Positions 53,659-61,945 are shown, numbered from the stretch's first letter. The stretch is 64,000 nucleotides of DNA from Streptomyces sp. DH12 (GCF_020873895.1 NZ_JAHWGT010000035.1:1-64000); one strand, 5' to 3'. The notes: generated by a model from the letters alone, not told the origin. A program made the numbers and translations.

Positions 53659-54081
53659 TCAGAGGGTCAGGGCGGTGTGGTGGTGCCATCCGGCGTCCGT
53701 GTACTCGCCGATGGGGCCGTGACCGGGAAGGTCGGCCCAGGCGTGGTACTCGACCGGCGGGGGAGCGAAGCGGACGCCCAGGCACCAGTCGAGCCGGCGG
53801 CCGAGCAGCGCGGCGGCGAGCACACTGCCGAGGGAGGTCTCCATGCAGGCGGCCCGTCCGGGCCACCAGCGGGCGGTGTGCCGGACGGCGCCGACCAGGG
53901 CCTCGGCGCGGGCGGTGGTGAGGTTGCGCCGGCCGATGCGGCGGGCGAGGCGCGAGGCGCGCAGCGTGTGCCGGAACGGCAGCCGCAGCAGCACCAGGGC
54001 GAGGGTGAGGCCGGCCGCGGCGGCGAGGCGCTCGGCCAGGGTGCCGGTGCGGACGGTGGAGTACGCCTCCATGCTGGTCAC
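53659..54081 (-). CDS. Lasso peptide leader protease (B2)
   Basis: A 140-residue transglutaminase-like cysteine protease that should remove the leader peptide after delivery by B1. Cys79 (RAACMETSLGSVLA) and His113 (EYHAWADLPG) mark the catalytic pair. The third residue (Asp) is not certain. The first ~45 residues form a hydrophobic helix-rich region shared with the truncated copy at 51.6 kb. The GTG start was chosen because it overlaps the B1 stop (GTGA) and has AGGGGG upstream. Confidence 0.88.
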   Translation of the reverse strand: MTSMEAYSTVRTGTLAERLAAAAGLTLALVLLRLPFRHTLRASRLARRIGRRNLTTARAEALVGAVRHTARWWPGRAACMETSLGSVLAAALLGRRLDWCLGVRFAPPPVEYHAWADLPGHGPIGEYTDAGWHHHTALTL

Positions 54082-54374
54082 GATCGCCCCCTGCACCGTG
54101 TGCGTCGCGCCGGTTCCGGGCGGTCGGCGGCAAGGCCCTGGTCGATCAGGGCCGCCGCGACGGCGTGGACGTCGGCGGCGGCCTGCCCGGGGGGAAGAAA
54201 GTACCGCTCGGCGAAGCGGTCAACAGCCTGCGCTTCGGTGTTGGAGGCGAGCAGGAGCATCACGGCGGCCGACGCGGTCGGGGTGAGGTAGGTCCAGCGA
54301 CCGGTGTGCTCGTTGAGGATCGCGCCGCCGCCGTCGGTGAGGACGGGGTGGGCGCCCTTACGCAGCCGCCACAC
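54078..54374 (-). CDS. Lasso peptide RRE protein (B1, PqqD-like)
   Basis: A 98-residue PqqD-family RiPP recognition element that should bind the leader peptide and present it to B2. Typical pattern: PVLTDGGGAILNEHTGRWTY, LTPTASAAVMLLL, then helical FAERYF and AAADVHAVAAALIDQGL. The GTG start at 54374 lies within the end of the cyclase gene (overlap 17 bp), and its stop overlaps the B2 start. An open frame extends upstream, but the extra sequence is a shadow of the cyclase gene. Confidence 0.88.
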   Translation of the reverse strand: MWRLRKGAHPVLTDGGGAILNEHTGRWTYLTPTASAAVMLLLASNTEAQAVDRFAERYFLPPGQAAADVHAVAAALIDQGLAADRPEPARRTRCRGRS

Positions 54375-56196
54375 GCGCGTGCACCTCCTCCCACCAGCAC
54401 GTGCGCGCGGCGGCGAGCTGCCGCAGCCAGACCTCGGCGGCCACCACCAGGTGCAGCGCGCCCTGGGCGGTGGGCAGTCCGGCCGCCGCGCGGTCGAGCG
54501 TCTCGCCGACCGGGCGCTCGGTGACCAGCCCGAGGGCTGCCAGGTGCGAGCCGGGCCCGAGCAGTTCCCGCAGGACCGGGCCGTGTGTGCGCAGCCCTTG
54601 GTAGGCGAGGGCGTTGAAGCCGCCCTTCGTCCTGCGGGTGAGGACGAAGTCGGGCACGACACCGCGGCCGGTGAACGCCGCGTGCAGCAGCGGCTTGTAC
54701 CGGTCGGGGGCGCCGCGCTGGTCGGCCGGCACGGCGAGACAGGCCCGGATGACCTCGTTGTCGAGGAACGGGGCGGCCAGCTCGGTGCCGTACTCGGCGA
54801 GCGCCAGGGCGCGCCAGCCCGCGGTGTCCGCGGCGAGCCGGGCGAGGTCTTGGCGGTCGGACCAGTCCGCCAGTCGCCCCGGAGGGTCGGTGAGCGCCCC
54901 CGCCGCGTGGTCGACGGCGTCGGCCAGCATGCGGCGGGCGTCCGGCGTCATCCAGTCGGCCGAGGCCAGCAGCGGGGTCCAGGCGATGGGCTGCTGGGCC
55001 TGCGGGATCCACGGGCGGGCCGGCTGACGCAGTGCGGCGGCCGTCTGCCGCCAGGCTCCGGCCAGGCCGGTGCGGGAGGCGGGCCGGGCGCGGCCGAGCA
55101 CCGCGAGCGTGGAGGTGTGCCGCAGCCGGGCGTGCAGCCGTGCGTGGGCGGCGGCAGGCCGGTGGCGCCGTTCGCGCAGCAGGTCGGCCAGGTAGGAGCT
55201 GGGCGCGGACAGCACCGCGTCGCCGGCGGCCCCCGTGAAGTGCACTCCCTGACCGGGGCCGCGCGCGGCCACGGCGTCGAGGACGGCCCGCTTGATCGAG
55301 GCGGTGACGACGTAGGGGTTCGGGGCGGCCGTGGCCGGCAGGCGGCTGAGGTCGTCCAGCCCCGCGTAGTAGAGGGTGTCGGCGCCGCCGGGAACCGCCT
55401 GGTGGGCGAGGGCCGGCACGGCGGCCGCGGTGCGGGTCGCGTACGCGAGGTCGTCGTCGCGCAGCCGCTCGTCGGCGAAGGTCACGGCTGTCACCGCGCC
55501 GTGCTGGGCCGCCAGGCAGCCCAGGGTGGTGGAGTCCAGGCCCGCCAGGTCAGAGCTGACGGGCCGCCGGTCGAGCCGGGCGGCGACCGCCTCGGCGAGT
55601 GCGGCCCGCACCACCGCCCCCTGCTGGTGCAAGTCGGCCTCGTCGTAGGCGGGCGGCTCGTAGCGTTCCACCCAGGCGGCTTCGGGCCGCAGGATCAGCA
55701 GGTGGCCGCCCGGCACCCGCTTGACTCCGCGGAAGAGGCTGCGGTCGGCGAGCACGTCGGGCTGCCCGGTGGCGAGATGAGCGGCAAGCGCGGTGGCGTC
55801 GACGGGGGCGTTGTCGAGTGCCGCCAGGGCGGGCGCGGCGCTCGACCACCACGTGCCGGCCGCGTCCGGGCGGTAGAACACCGGGTGCTGTCCGGCGAGG
55901 TCCCCGATCACCGCCAGCGTCGCACCGCTGCGTGCGACGACCAGGTAGGAGCCGGGCCACCGGGTCAGCGCCCGCCAGTCCTTGGCTCGCACCGCCGCCA
56001 GCGCGCCCTCCAGGTGGTGGACGTCGGCGCCGCACTCACCGATCACAGCCAGGACGTGCGGGCCGTCCGTGACGGCCCGCACCCGGTCCGCCGGCCAGCC
56101 GCTTGTCCAGGTCGCCTCCAGCCCGCGTACCGCCTGCCCGCCGGCGGGCCGCTGGTCGGGCCCGGTCCCGCCGCAGAAACCTGCGCTCCACCTCAT
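54358..56196 (-). CDS. Lasso peptide cyclase (asparagine synthetase-like, C protein)
   Basis: A 612-residue ATP-dependent macrolactam synthetase. The N-terminal glutaminase-like domain lacks the catalytic Cys2, as usual for lasso cyclases (MRWSAGFCGG). The PP-loop is SSDLAGLDSTT (residues 214-224), followed by asparagine synthetase-type helices. It should activate an Asp side chain of the core and join it to Gly1. The gene follows the precursor, separated by a hairpin, and overlaps B1. No strong ribosome binding site precedes the ATG at 56196, but the start fits the family. Confidence 0.93.
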   Translation of the reverse strand: MRWSAGFCGGTGPDQRPAGGQAVRGLEATWTSGWPADRVRAVTDGPHVLAVIGECGADVHHLEGALAAVRAKDWRALTRWPGSYLVVARSGATLAVIGDLAGQHPVFYRPDAAGTWWSSAAPALAALDNAPVDATALAAHLATGQPDVLADRSLFRGVKRVPGGHLLILRPEAAWVERYEPPAYDEADLHQQGAVVRAALAEAVAARLDRRPVSSDLAGLDSTTLGCLAAQHGAVTAVTFADERLRDDDLAYATRTAAAVPALAHQAVPGGADTLYYAGLDDLSRLPATAAPNPYVVTASIKRAVLDAVAARGPGQGVHFTGAAGDAVLSAPSSYLADLLRERRHRPAAAHARLHARLRHTSTLAVLGRARPASRTGLAGAWRQTAAALRQPARPWIPQAQQPIAWTPLLASADWMTPDARRMLADAVDHAAGALTDPPGRLADWSDRQDLARLAADTAGWRALALAEYGTELAAPFLDNEVIRACLAVPADQRGAPDRYKPLLHAAFTGRGVVPDFVLTRRTKGGFNALAYQGLRTHGPVLRELLGPGSHLAALGLVTERPVGETLDRAAAGLPTAQGALHLVVAAEVWLRQLAAARTCWWEEVHARVAAA

Positions 56197-56248
56197 CTAC
56201 GCCACCTTCTCCCTGCCACTGTGCGTGTACGTCGTGGTCGACAGACGA

Positions 56249-56298
56249 AGGCGCCGGGCCCGCCCTCCGCGGCGAACGCGGGGGAAGGCCCGGCGCCT
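56249..56298 (-). terminator. Hairpin between lasso precursor and cyclase genes
   Basis: A perfect 12-bp stem (AGGCGCCGGGCC) encloses 26 bases. In lasso operons a partial terminator after the precursor gene commonly lets the peptide be made in excess over the enzymes. That role is inferred here. Confidence 0.75.
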
Positions 56299-56332
56299 GT
56301 TGTCCGGGGCCGGCGTGGCACCGGCCGCTGGG

Positions 56333-56458
56333 TCAGGCGTTCTTGTACTGGGTGTCGTCGGCGGTGTCGAAGTTGTTCGTGCCCAGCGTCACCTCGACGA
56401 CGTCGCCGCCGTCCAGCACGACGGGGGCCTGGTAGACGGGGGCGGTGTTCTGCTCCAT
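56333..56458 (-). CDS. Lasso peptide precursor
   Basis: A 41-residue precursor, too short for routine calling. The leader has the YxxP...G...T pattern (Tyr9, Pro12, Gly18, Thr24), with Thr at -2 of the core. The predicted core is GTNNFDTADDTQYKNA (residues 26-41): Gly1 and Asp9 would form a nine-residue ring, leaving a seven-residue tail. Asp6-Thr7 inside the ring is a plausible aspartimide site for the cluster's PIMT. It is the first gene of the operon, next to a divergent XRE/TPR regulator. The core boundary is predicted from the Thr(-2) rule. Confidence 0.9.
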   Translation of the reverse strand: MEQNTAPVYQAPVVLDGGDVVEVTLGTNNFDTADDTQYKNA

Positions 56459-56602
56459 GGCGGGATGCCTTCCGCTCGGGCCCGGCGGCCATCCGCCGGG
56501 CGATGACCAACAGTGAACCGGCGGACGCGGGCCGTGTGGAGCTGCCAGAATGTAGGCCAGCTGTAGGCCAGTTGTAGGCCAGGACCGACGATCGGGCCGG
56601 AC
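56459..56602. promoter_or_regulatory. Divergent lasso promoter with triple 11-bp-phased direct repeat
   Basis: TGTAGGCCAG occurs three times (56551-56560, 56562-56571, 56573-56582) at exact 11-bp spacing, one helical turn, so the copies face the same side of the DNA. They lie between the lasso precursor and the divergent regulator and are a good candidate operator for that regulator. The -10/-35 elements were not assigned. Confidence 0.7.
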
Positions 56603-57889
56603 ATGACCATGGGTGAGCGCATCCGCGCAGCACGCCAAGCCAGACGTCCCAGGTGCAGTCAGGAGAAACTCGCTGACGAGCTGTCGGCGGCCCGCTGGGG
56701 GAAGACCGGGTACCTCGACCGGCAGTCGGTCTACCGGTGGGAGAAGGGCAAACGAGTCCCGCAGGTGTGGCTGCCGTTCATCGAACAGGTACTCAACATC
56801 GACCTGTCCGGGAACAATCAGGGGAGCATCGCCGATACCGTGACCTCAGTCATGCTCCTGGGAGGCGGAGACGTGGACCGACGGCACTTCCTCACGGCAT
56901 CCGCCGCAGTGGGCCTGGCCGCGCTCGATCTCCCGGACGCCGAGGCGATCGTGCGCCGGGCGAACCGGGCTGGCCCCGTCAGGGTCGGGATGGGCGAGGT
57001 CTCCGCGGTCCGCACCATGACCACCACCCTGGGCAACGCCGCCTCCGAACTCGGCGGCGGCCACGCCCGGCACCTCGCGGTCCGCTACCTGACGGTCGAC
57101 GTCAAGCGGTGGCTTGAGGGCCAGTACACCGAGAAGACCGGCCGCGAGCTGTTCGCCGCCACCAGCGAGCTGGTGCACCTGATCGGCTGGATGGCCCGCG
57201 ACGAGGGCCACCAGGGCCTGAGCCAGAAGTACCACCTGCACAGCTACCGCCTCGCCGCCGAGGCCGGCGAGAACGAACTCGCCGCGACCGCCCTGCGCGG
57301 ACTCGCCGACCAGGCCATCGACCTCGGGCACATCCCCACCGCCGTACGGCTCGCCGAAGCCTGCGAGCAGCGCGGCCGCAAGCTCACCAACGCCAAGGCG
57401 CTGGCGTACTACCGCAACACCTACGCACGCGCCGCGGCCGCCGACGGCGACCACACCACGGCCGCGAAGATGCTCACCTCCGCCCAGGCCGCCATCGAGC
57501 ACGCCCCCACCCGCCCGGGGCAGTCGTGGGCGAGCCACTACAGCCACGGCCGGTGGGCCCACGAGTCCGGGATGATCCACGCCAAGCTCGGCGACCTCGC
57601 CGCCGCCGAGGAGCACCTGCACCTCGCCCTCGACATCCACGGCCTGGACCGCAGGCGCACCCGGGCGATCGTGCTCGCCGACCTCGGACACGTCCAGCTC
57701 AAGCGCGGCGACACCGAAACCGCCCTGGCCACCTGGAACGAGTTCCTCGACTGCGCCGACGGCGTGCAGTCCGTCCGCATCAACGACGGACTCGCCAACA
57801 TCGCAGCCCGCCTCCCGACCCTGCCGGACACCCCTTCAGCCCAGGAGGTCCGCGACCGCGTCTCACGCCAGCGGATCCCGACCGACTGA
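56603..57889 (+). CDS. XRE/TPR-type regulator divergent from the lasso operon
   Basis: A 428-residue regulator. An N-terminal helix-turn-helix (RSQEKLADE-like: SQEKLADELSAARWG, then DRQSVYRWEKGKRVPQVWLP) spans residues 1-55. A Tat-like segment (DRRHFLTASAAVGLAALDLP) occurs near 92-111, and the rest is TPR-like helices (LGDLAAAEEHLHLALDIHGL). A second ATG at 56609 is possible. Divergent position and the repeats in the shared promoter suggest control of the lasso genes. Same general class as the regulator at 35.2-36.6 kb. Confidence 0.83.
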   Translation: MTMGERIRAARQARRPRCSQEKLADELSAARWGKTGYLDRQSVYRWEKGKRVPQVWLPFIEQVLNIDLSGNNQGSIADTVTSVMLLGGGDVDRRHFLTASAAVGLAALDLPDAEAIVRRANRAGPVRVGMGEVSAVRTMTTTLGNAASELGGGHARHLAVRYLTVDVKRWLEGQYTEKTGRELFAATSELVHLIGWMARDEGHQGLSQKYHLHSYRLAAEAGENELAATALRGLADQAIDLGHIPTAVRLAEACEQRGRKLTNAKALAYYRNTYARAAAADGDHTTAAKMLTSAQAAIEHAPTRPGQSWASHYSHGRWAHESGMIHAKLGDLAAAEEHLHLALDIHGLDRRRTRAIVLADLGHVQLKRGDTETALATWNEFLDCADGVQSVRINDGLANIAARLPTLPDTPSAQEVRDRVSRQRIPTD

Positions 57890-57896
57890 AGCATCT

Positions 57897-57943
57897 GTGC
57901 CCCGGCGCCGGACCGTCGTGGAGACGGCCCGCCGCCGGGGCAC
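57897..57943 (+). terminator. Terminator after the lasso regulator
   Basis: A perfect 11-bp stem (GTGCCCCGGCG) encloses 25 bases, directly after the stop codon. It also faces the end of the leftward DUF5753 operon. Confidence 0.7.
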
Positions 57944-58023
57944 GTCCGCCTCCCGCCCGAGCTCTTACACCGGGACCCTGACCCTTGAGCGGCGGGCGGG
58001 AGGCGGGGATCGTGGTCCGACCG

Positions 58024-59064
58024 TCAGGCCGGGGTGCTGCGCGGGTCGCGGTACGAGCGGCCGAGGGAGTAGGCGACGGAGTCGGCGCAGCCGTCGCAGT
58101 GGTGCTGCGGGTCTTCCTCCGTCTGGCTCTCCCAGTGTTCGGCCGCCCGCTCGATCAGGGCGTAGGACTCCCGGTGCCCGGGGGCCCGGTCGACGGCCCG
58201 GCGCAGACTGTCGTGGACGGCCTGGGCGCAGCGGGAGCGGTTCGTGTACCAGGGCATCGCGTCCATGCCGGCGAGGAGCCGGTGGCCGTGGACGGTGAGG
58301 TCGGCGACTTCCCCGGCGAGGTGGTGGGCGCCGATCTGCGTGGCGGAGGGCACGACGCGGATGTCGGCCCGGGACGTGCCCGCGGGCCCGGCCATCAAAT
58401 GCAGCAGGTGACGGAGTTGTGCGGCCATCACCCGCGGGTCTCCGACCGGTCGGCGCAGGACGGTGTCGTCCAGCAGCAGCGTACGGCGCGCGTCCGCGAC
58501 GGGCGGCACCCAGTTGAACCACCGCGGCCCGGGGGACGGCTCGTCGTGCCGGGGGGCGGTGTCGATAATCGCGGCGCGGTACTCGGCGGTGCGGTAGTCG
58601 GGCGGGATCCGCCCCATCGTGAAGAACACGACGTCGCTCGCCGCCCGTGTGAGGGCCGTGTACCGGGCCACCGCCTCGTTGCCGGCGACGTCCGCCCACC
58701 TGTCCCACCGACCCTCGTGGTTCTCGGCGTGCTGCCGGCTCGGTGGAAGGAGCCGGAAACCGCGCTGGAGGGAGGGGAAGGCGTCACTCAGCGACTGCAC
58801 GTGCGCGCGCTTCACGCCGTAGTACCGCAGAAGAGCCTCCAGGGCCGGGAGCGGGATGAGGGACTCGGCTCGCTCCCAACGGCTGACGGTGGAGGTGTTG
58901 ACGCGGACCCGCGCCGCCGCGGCGGCCTCGGCCAGGGTGCGCTGCTGCGACAGCCGCAGGCCGCGCAAGTACACGCCAAGGACGATCTGGATCGGCGCCG
59001 GGGCCGGAGCGCCACCCGCGGTGGGCCGGCCGGGATGGTCTGCTTCGACCAGTCGGCTGGGCAT
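58024..59064 (-). CDS. XRE-family regulator with DUF5753 domain (WhiJ-like)
   Basis: A 346-residue regulator. A helix-turn-helix lies near residues 35-65 (AEAAAAARVRVNTSTVSRWE), and the C-terminal DUF5753 domain includes RRTLLLDDTVLRRPVGDPRV and ADIRVVPSATQIGAHHLAG. Streptomyces has many WhiJ-like proteins of this type, often paired with DUF397 proteins and anti-sigma-like ATPases. The DUF397 partner is not seen here. The last ~40 residues carry HHCDGCADS, a possible metal site. The start overlaps the previous gene stop (ATGA). Confidence 0.82.
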   Translation of the reverse strand: MPSRLVEADHPGRPTAGGAPAPAPIQIVLGVYLRGLRLSQQRTLAEAAAAARVRVNTSTVSRWERAESLIPLPALEALLRYYGVKRAHVQSLSDAFPSLQRGFRLLPPSRQHAENHEGRWDRWADVAGNEAVARYTALTRAASDVVFFTMGRIPPDYRTAEYRAAIIDTAPRHDEPSPGPRWFNWVPPVADARRTLLLDDTVLRRPVGDPRVMAAQLRHLLHLMAGPAGTSRADIRVVPSATQIGAHHLAGEVADLTVHGHRLLAGMDAMPWYTNRSRCAQAVHDSLRRAVDRAPGHRESYALIERAAEHWESQTEEDPQHHCDGCADSVAYSLGRSYRDPRSTPA

Positions 59065-59807
59065 CAGACCTTCGCCTCCATCGCGTCGGCGGCCTCCGCC
59101 AGGCGCTTGCGGCTGACCGCGGGCAGGAGGGCCGCCTGCTCGTAGCGGTCCATGTAGCGGCGCAGGGCGGCGGCGTGCGGGCCGCGCTGGTAGAGCACGG
59201 TGACGCCGTCCTCCGTCGCGTACAGCGGGCCGCCGGAGGGGTGGACGATCTCGTGGAACAACCCGCCGGGGGCGGGCAGGAGGGTGTCCGCCGGCAGGAT
59301 CCGCACGACGACGCTGCCCTCGGCTTCCAGAGCTTGGAGGTGCCGCAGCTGCTCGGCCATGACCCGCGGGCCGCCGCACGGGCGCAGGAGGGCGAACTCG
59401 TCCAGCATCAACGTGGTCGGCTGCGCGGGCCGGGGCCGCCAGTCGGACGGGAAGGTCGTGGCGGCCGGCGCGCAGGCCGCGCGCACGACTCCCCGGTAGG
59501 CGTCGGTCTGGAGGCGTGCGGGGATCACCGTGCGGGTGACGGTGCGCAGGGTGGAGGCGCCGTCGATGCACGAGGCAAGCCGGTCGCCGCGGTAGCGCCC
59601 ACCGTCCAGGACCACGTGGTGGGGGTCGATACCGGCGTCCATCACCACCAGGGCCCGGTCCTCGATCGACCGCGTCAGCAGCGCGGTGATCTCCCCGATG
59701 AAGAAACTGTCCGGCAGCAGCAGCGCCTCGGTGGGCAGGGAGTTCAGGTGGCGATCGACCAGCCGGTCGGCCAGCGACCGACTGGTCGTGGAGGTGGTGG
59801 TGGCCAT
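59064..59807 (-). CDS. DUF5753-domain protein without an HTH
   Basis: A 247-residue protein whose body (PTTLMLDEFALLRPCGGPRV; VVVRILPADTLLPAPGGLFH; VTVLYQRGPHAAALRRYMDR) resembles DUF5753, but its N-terminal ~60 residues have no helix-turn-helix. It is coupled by ATGA to the full WhiJ-like regulator downstream, suggesting the two domains interact. Could be a signal-sensing partner. Confidence 0.7.
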   Translation of the reverse strand: MATTTSTTSRSLADRLVDRHLNSLPTEALLLPDSFFIGEITALLTRSIEDRALVVMDAGIDPHHVVLDGGRYRGDRLASCIDGASTLRTVTRTVIPARLQTDAYRGVVRAACAPAATTFPSDWRPRPAQPTTLMLDEFALLRPCGGPRVMAEQLRHLQALEAEGSVVVRILPADTLLPAPGGLFHEIVHPSGGPLYATEDGVTVLYQRGPHAAALRRYMDRYEQAALLPAVSRKRLAEAADAMEAKV

Positions 59808-59857
59808 GGGAATCCTCGGTAGCGGTCGGGACAGGCAAGAGGGACGGGGTGACGGCG

Positions 59858-60259
59858 TCACGGCGCGTCGTCGCCCAGCAGGTCGAGCACGGTGAGGACG
59901 GCCAGGGCGAGGCGGCGTACGTGCCCGCGCGTCTCGGCCGGGTGGGGGTGGTGGGCGCTGACGTCGAGCAGGCGGAGCATCGCCTCGGTGGGGTAGGGGT
60001 GCGTCAGGCGCGGCACCACCCCGATCAGCAGGGCGCTCGTCGCCCGGAGCCGTTCGGTGATGAGCAGTGCCTGGTCTGGCGCGGGGTCGGCGTCCTCGTC
60101 CAGGACCGCGTTCAGGTCGGTGTAGACCTGGTCGGTGATCGCCTCGGCGGCCAGCGACCGGCGCAGGCCCGCCAGGGCCCGGTGCACGGTCGCGGTGTCG
60201 TTGGAGACCAGTCCTGCGAGGGCCGGGTGGGTGGTGGCGCTGCCGGTGACGGTGATCAT
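59858..60259 (-). CDS. Hypothetical helical protein in the regulatory operon
   Basis: A 133-residue helical protein of unknown function (SNDTATVHRALAGLRRSLAA; LITERLRATSALLIGVVPRL). It has no membrane helix. Its ATG overlaps the stop of the broken ATPase gene (TGATG), so it was made with it. Longer upstream frames are shadows of that ATPase gene. Confidence 0.65.
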   Translation of the reverse strand: MITVTGSATTHPALAGLVSNDTATVHRALAGLRRSLAAEAITDQVYTDLNAVLDEDADPAPDQALLITERLRATSALLIGVVPRLTHPYPTEAMLRLLDVSAHHPHPAETRGHVRRLALAVLTVLDLLGDDAP

Positions 60260-60689
60260 CACGGCCTCCCGGGCGGGAGCGGAAGGACGGCCCAGGTGGT
60301 GTGGCCGTCGGGGCTGACACCCCACGCGGTGGCCAGGGCGTCGACGAGCAGCAGACCGCGGCCGCACTCGTCCGCCTCGCCGGCCGGCCGCAGCCGCGCC
60401 GGCGCCGGGTTGCCGTCGCGGACCTCGATCCGCAGCCCCCGACATTCACCGCGACCGTGAGCCCGACCTCCCCCCGGCCGTGCCGGACGGCGTTGGTGAC
60501 AAGTTCCGAGACGACGAGCGAGGCGGTGTGCAGCAGCGGCAACAGGTTCCGCGAGCGCAGATAGGCGGCCGTGATCCGGCGCATCTGCCGCACCCGGGAG
60601 TCGTCAGGCAGGAAGCAGACCGCGAAGCGGTCCTTGCCGATCACGGGACCCAGCGCGGGCGCGGGGGCGAGGTGGCCGTTCACCGGCAC
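60259..60689 (-). pseudogene. Frameshifted anti-sigma-like ATPase (HATPase_c)
   Basis: The 5' part reads MPVNGHLAPAPALGPVIGKD and includes the N box (LVVSELVTNAVRHGRG). After GLTVAVN near 60,450 the frame is lost. A second frame continues with RGLRIEVRDGNPAPARL and DECGRGLLLVDALATAWGVS, the G1 and G2 boxes, to the stop at 60259. One frameshift therefore splits an otherwise complete ~140-residue kinase-like ATPase of the RsbW/AbaA type. Pseudogene, assembly error or, less likely, programmed frameshifting. Confidence 0.7.
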
Positions 60690-61153
60690 CTCCCCGGCTC
60701 GCGGGCGGGGGTGACCAGCGCGACGAACAGGCCCCGTGCGTGGAACCAGGTGAGCTGCCGCTCGTAGACGGCGGCCGCGGGGCTGATGGCGGCGGGCGAG
60801 TAGGCCAGGGCGCCGTCGGCGTACCCGGCGGCCAGATGCATGCGCAGCCCCGACCAGCCCGGCCGCGCCTGCGGGTCCGGGATCCCGTCAGGGTCGGTGT
60901 AGTGCCCGACGACCTGCCAGTGCCGCTCCACGGCGTACGCCTGCGCGCGGTCCGCGAGGTGCGGCGGCGAGTACAGACACACCCGCGGCGTCCGGCCGGC
61001 GGCCAGCACCCGCTGGAGCGCCGCGTCGAGGTGCTCACGGCGTGCGGCCGCGAGGCGGACATAGGGGTCGGGCACGAACCGCGCCCGACCGCGGTACGGC
61101 GGCTCGTCGACCAGGAACTCCTCGTCCAGGTCGTAGTCGGTGCTCTGGCACAT
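60680..61153 (-). CDS. Hypothetical protein, weakly resolvase-like
   Basis: A 157-residue protein. The segment VCLYSPPHLADRAQAYAVER, then DPQARPGWSGLRMHLAAGYA and the tail YERQLTWFHARGLFVALVTP follow the alternating pattern of a serine-recombinase N-terminal domain, but no catalytic serine motif is present at the expected place. It may be a degenerate relative used for another purpose. It heads the operon and overlaps the ATPase gene start by 10 bp. Confidence 0.55.
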   Translation of the reverse strand: MCQSTDYDLDEEFLVDEPPYRGRARFVPDPYVRLAAARREHLDAALQRVLAAGRTPRVCLYSPPHLADRAQAYAVERHWQVVGHYTDPDGIPDPQARPGWSGLRMHLAAGYADGALAYSPAAISPAAAVYERQLTWFHARGLFVALVTPAREPGRCR

Positions 61154-61292
61154 GCGTGGGCCTCGGCTTCGTCATCGTCGTGGAGGTGCGGAGAAGGGGC
61201 CGGCCGCCCCCCTGGCCGGTGGAGGGGGCGGCCGGGACCGCGCCGCGGCGGCACCCGGGTGACGCCTGCGGCGGGGCCGACCCGCTGAGCAC

Positions 61293-61320
61293 CCCTTCGC
61301 GCTCACGGGGGCGCGAAGGG
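61293..61320 (-). terminator. Terminator of the 61.4-61.9 kb gene
   Basis: A perfect 10-bp stem (CCCTTCGCGC) encloses an 8-base loop, between two leftward genes. Confidence 0.7.
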
Positions 61321-61381
61321 CGGCACGCTCAGGCGGGCCCGCTGGTACCGGCCGCCGCGGGGGAAGGCGGCGGCCGGCGCT

Positions 61382-61945
61382 TCACTGCCGCTCGGCCCAG
61401 CGGGTCAGCAGCTCCGAGTCGTGCGGGGAGGGCATCGGCTGGCGCCACATCAAGGTCCGCCACAGCAGGCCCGGGAGCACGAAGTACTCCTTCGGCGGCC
61501 GCAGCCAGAACGTCCCCGGTCGGCCCGTGCGGGCCAGGGGCGGCAGGTGCAGCGCCTCCCCGCCGCCCATGCACAGCCCGTACGGCTGCACGGGCCACCG
61601 GGACAGCGTGCCCGGCGGCACCAGCCAGTACAGCCACGCCCCGGTGTTGATCACCGGCCCGCACCCGCGCGGCTGGGCGGCGTCCATCCGGTTCACCGCG
61701 TCCAGCCCGTCGATCGACGCGGAGGAGACGACCACCTCACACGTGGTCGGCCCCAACCGGATCGTCCCGCCACCGTCCGTCAACCAACCGCCCAACCGCG
61801 CGTCGAACGCGGCACGGGAAATCCGAAGCGGGTCCCCTGCGGCTCCCCGCATGGCCACGCAAGGCCGCGCGCCTCGGTGAGTGGGCGGCGTGCGCATGAC
61901 TGCTCCAGCCGCCCCGTGGACGTTGCTCGCTGGTCTGGCATCCAT
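61382..61945 (-). CDS. Hypothetical protein
   Basis: A 187-residue protein I do not recognise. The middle contains GAWLYWLVPPGTLSRWPVQP and ARTGRPGTFWLRPPKEYFVL, Trp-rich segments seen in Streptomyces accessory proteins of unknown role (some are near primase-like genes). The ATG at 61945 has GGAGG five bases upstream. The ATGs at 61897 and 61852 are alternatives. It stands alone, leftward, facing the next TPR regulator promoter. Confidence 0.6.
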   Translation of the reverse strand: MDARPASNVHGAAGAVMRTPPTHRGARPCVAMRGAAGDPLRISRAAFDARLGGWLTDGGGTIRLGPTTCEVVVSSASIDGLDAVNRMDAAQPRGCGPVINTGAWLYWLVPPGTLSRWPVQPYGLCMGGGEALHLPPLARTGRPGTFWLRPPKEYFVLPGLLWRTLMWRQPMPSPHDSELLTRWAERQ

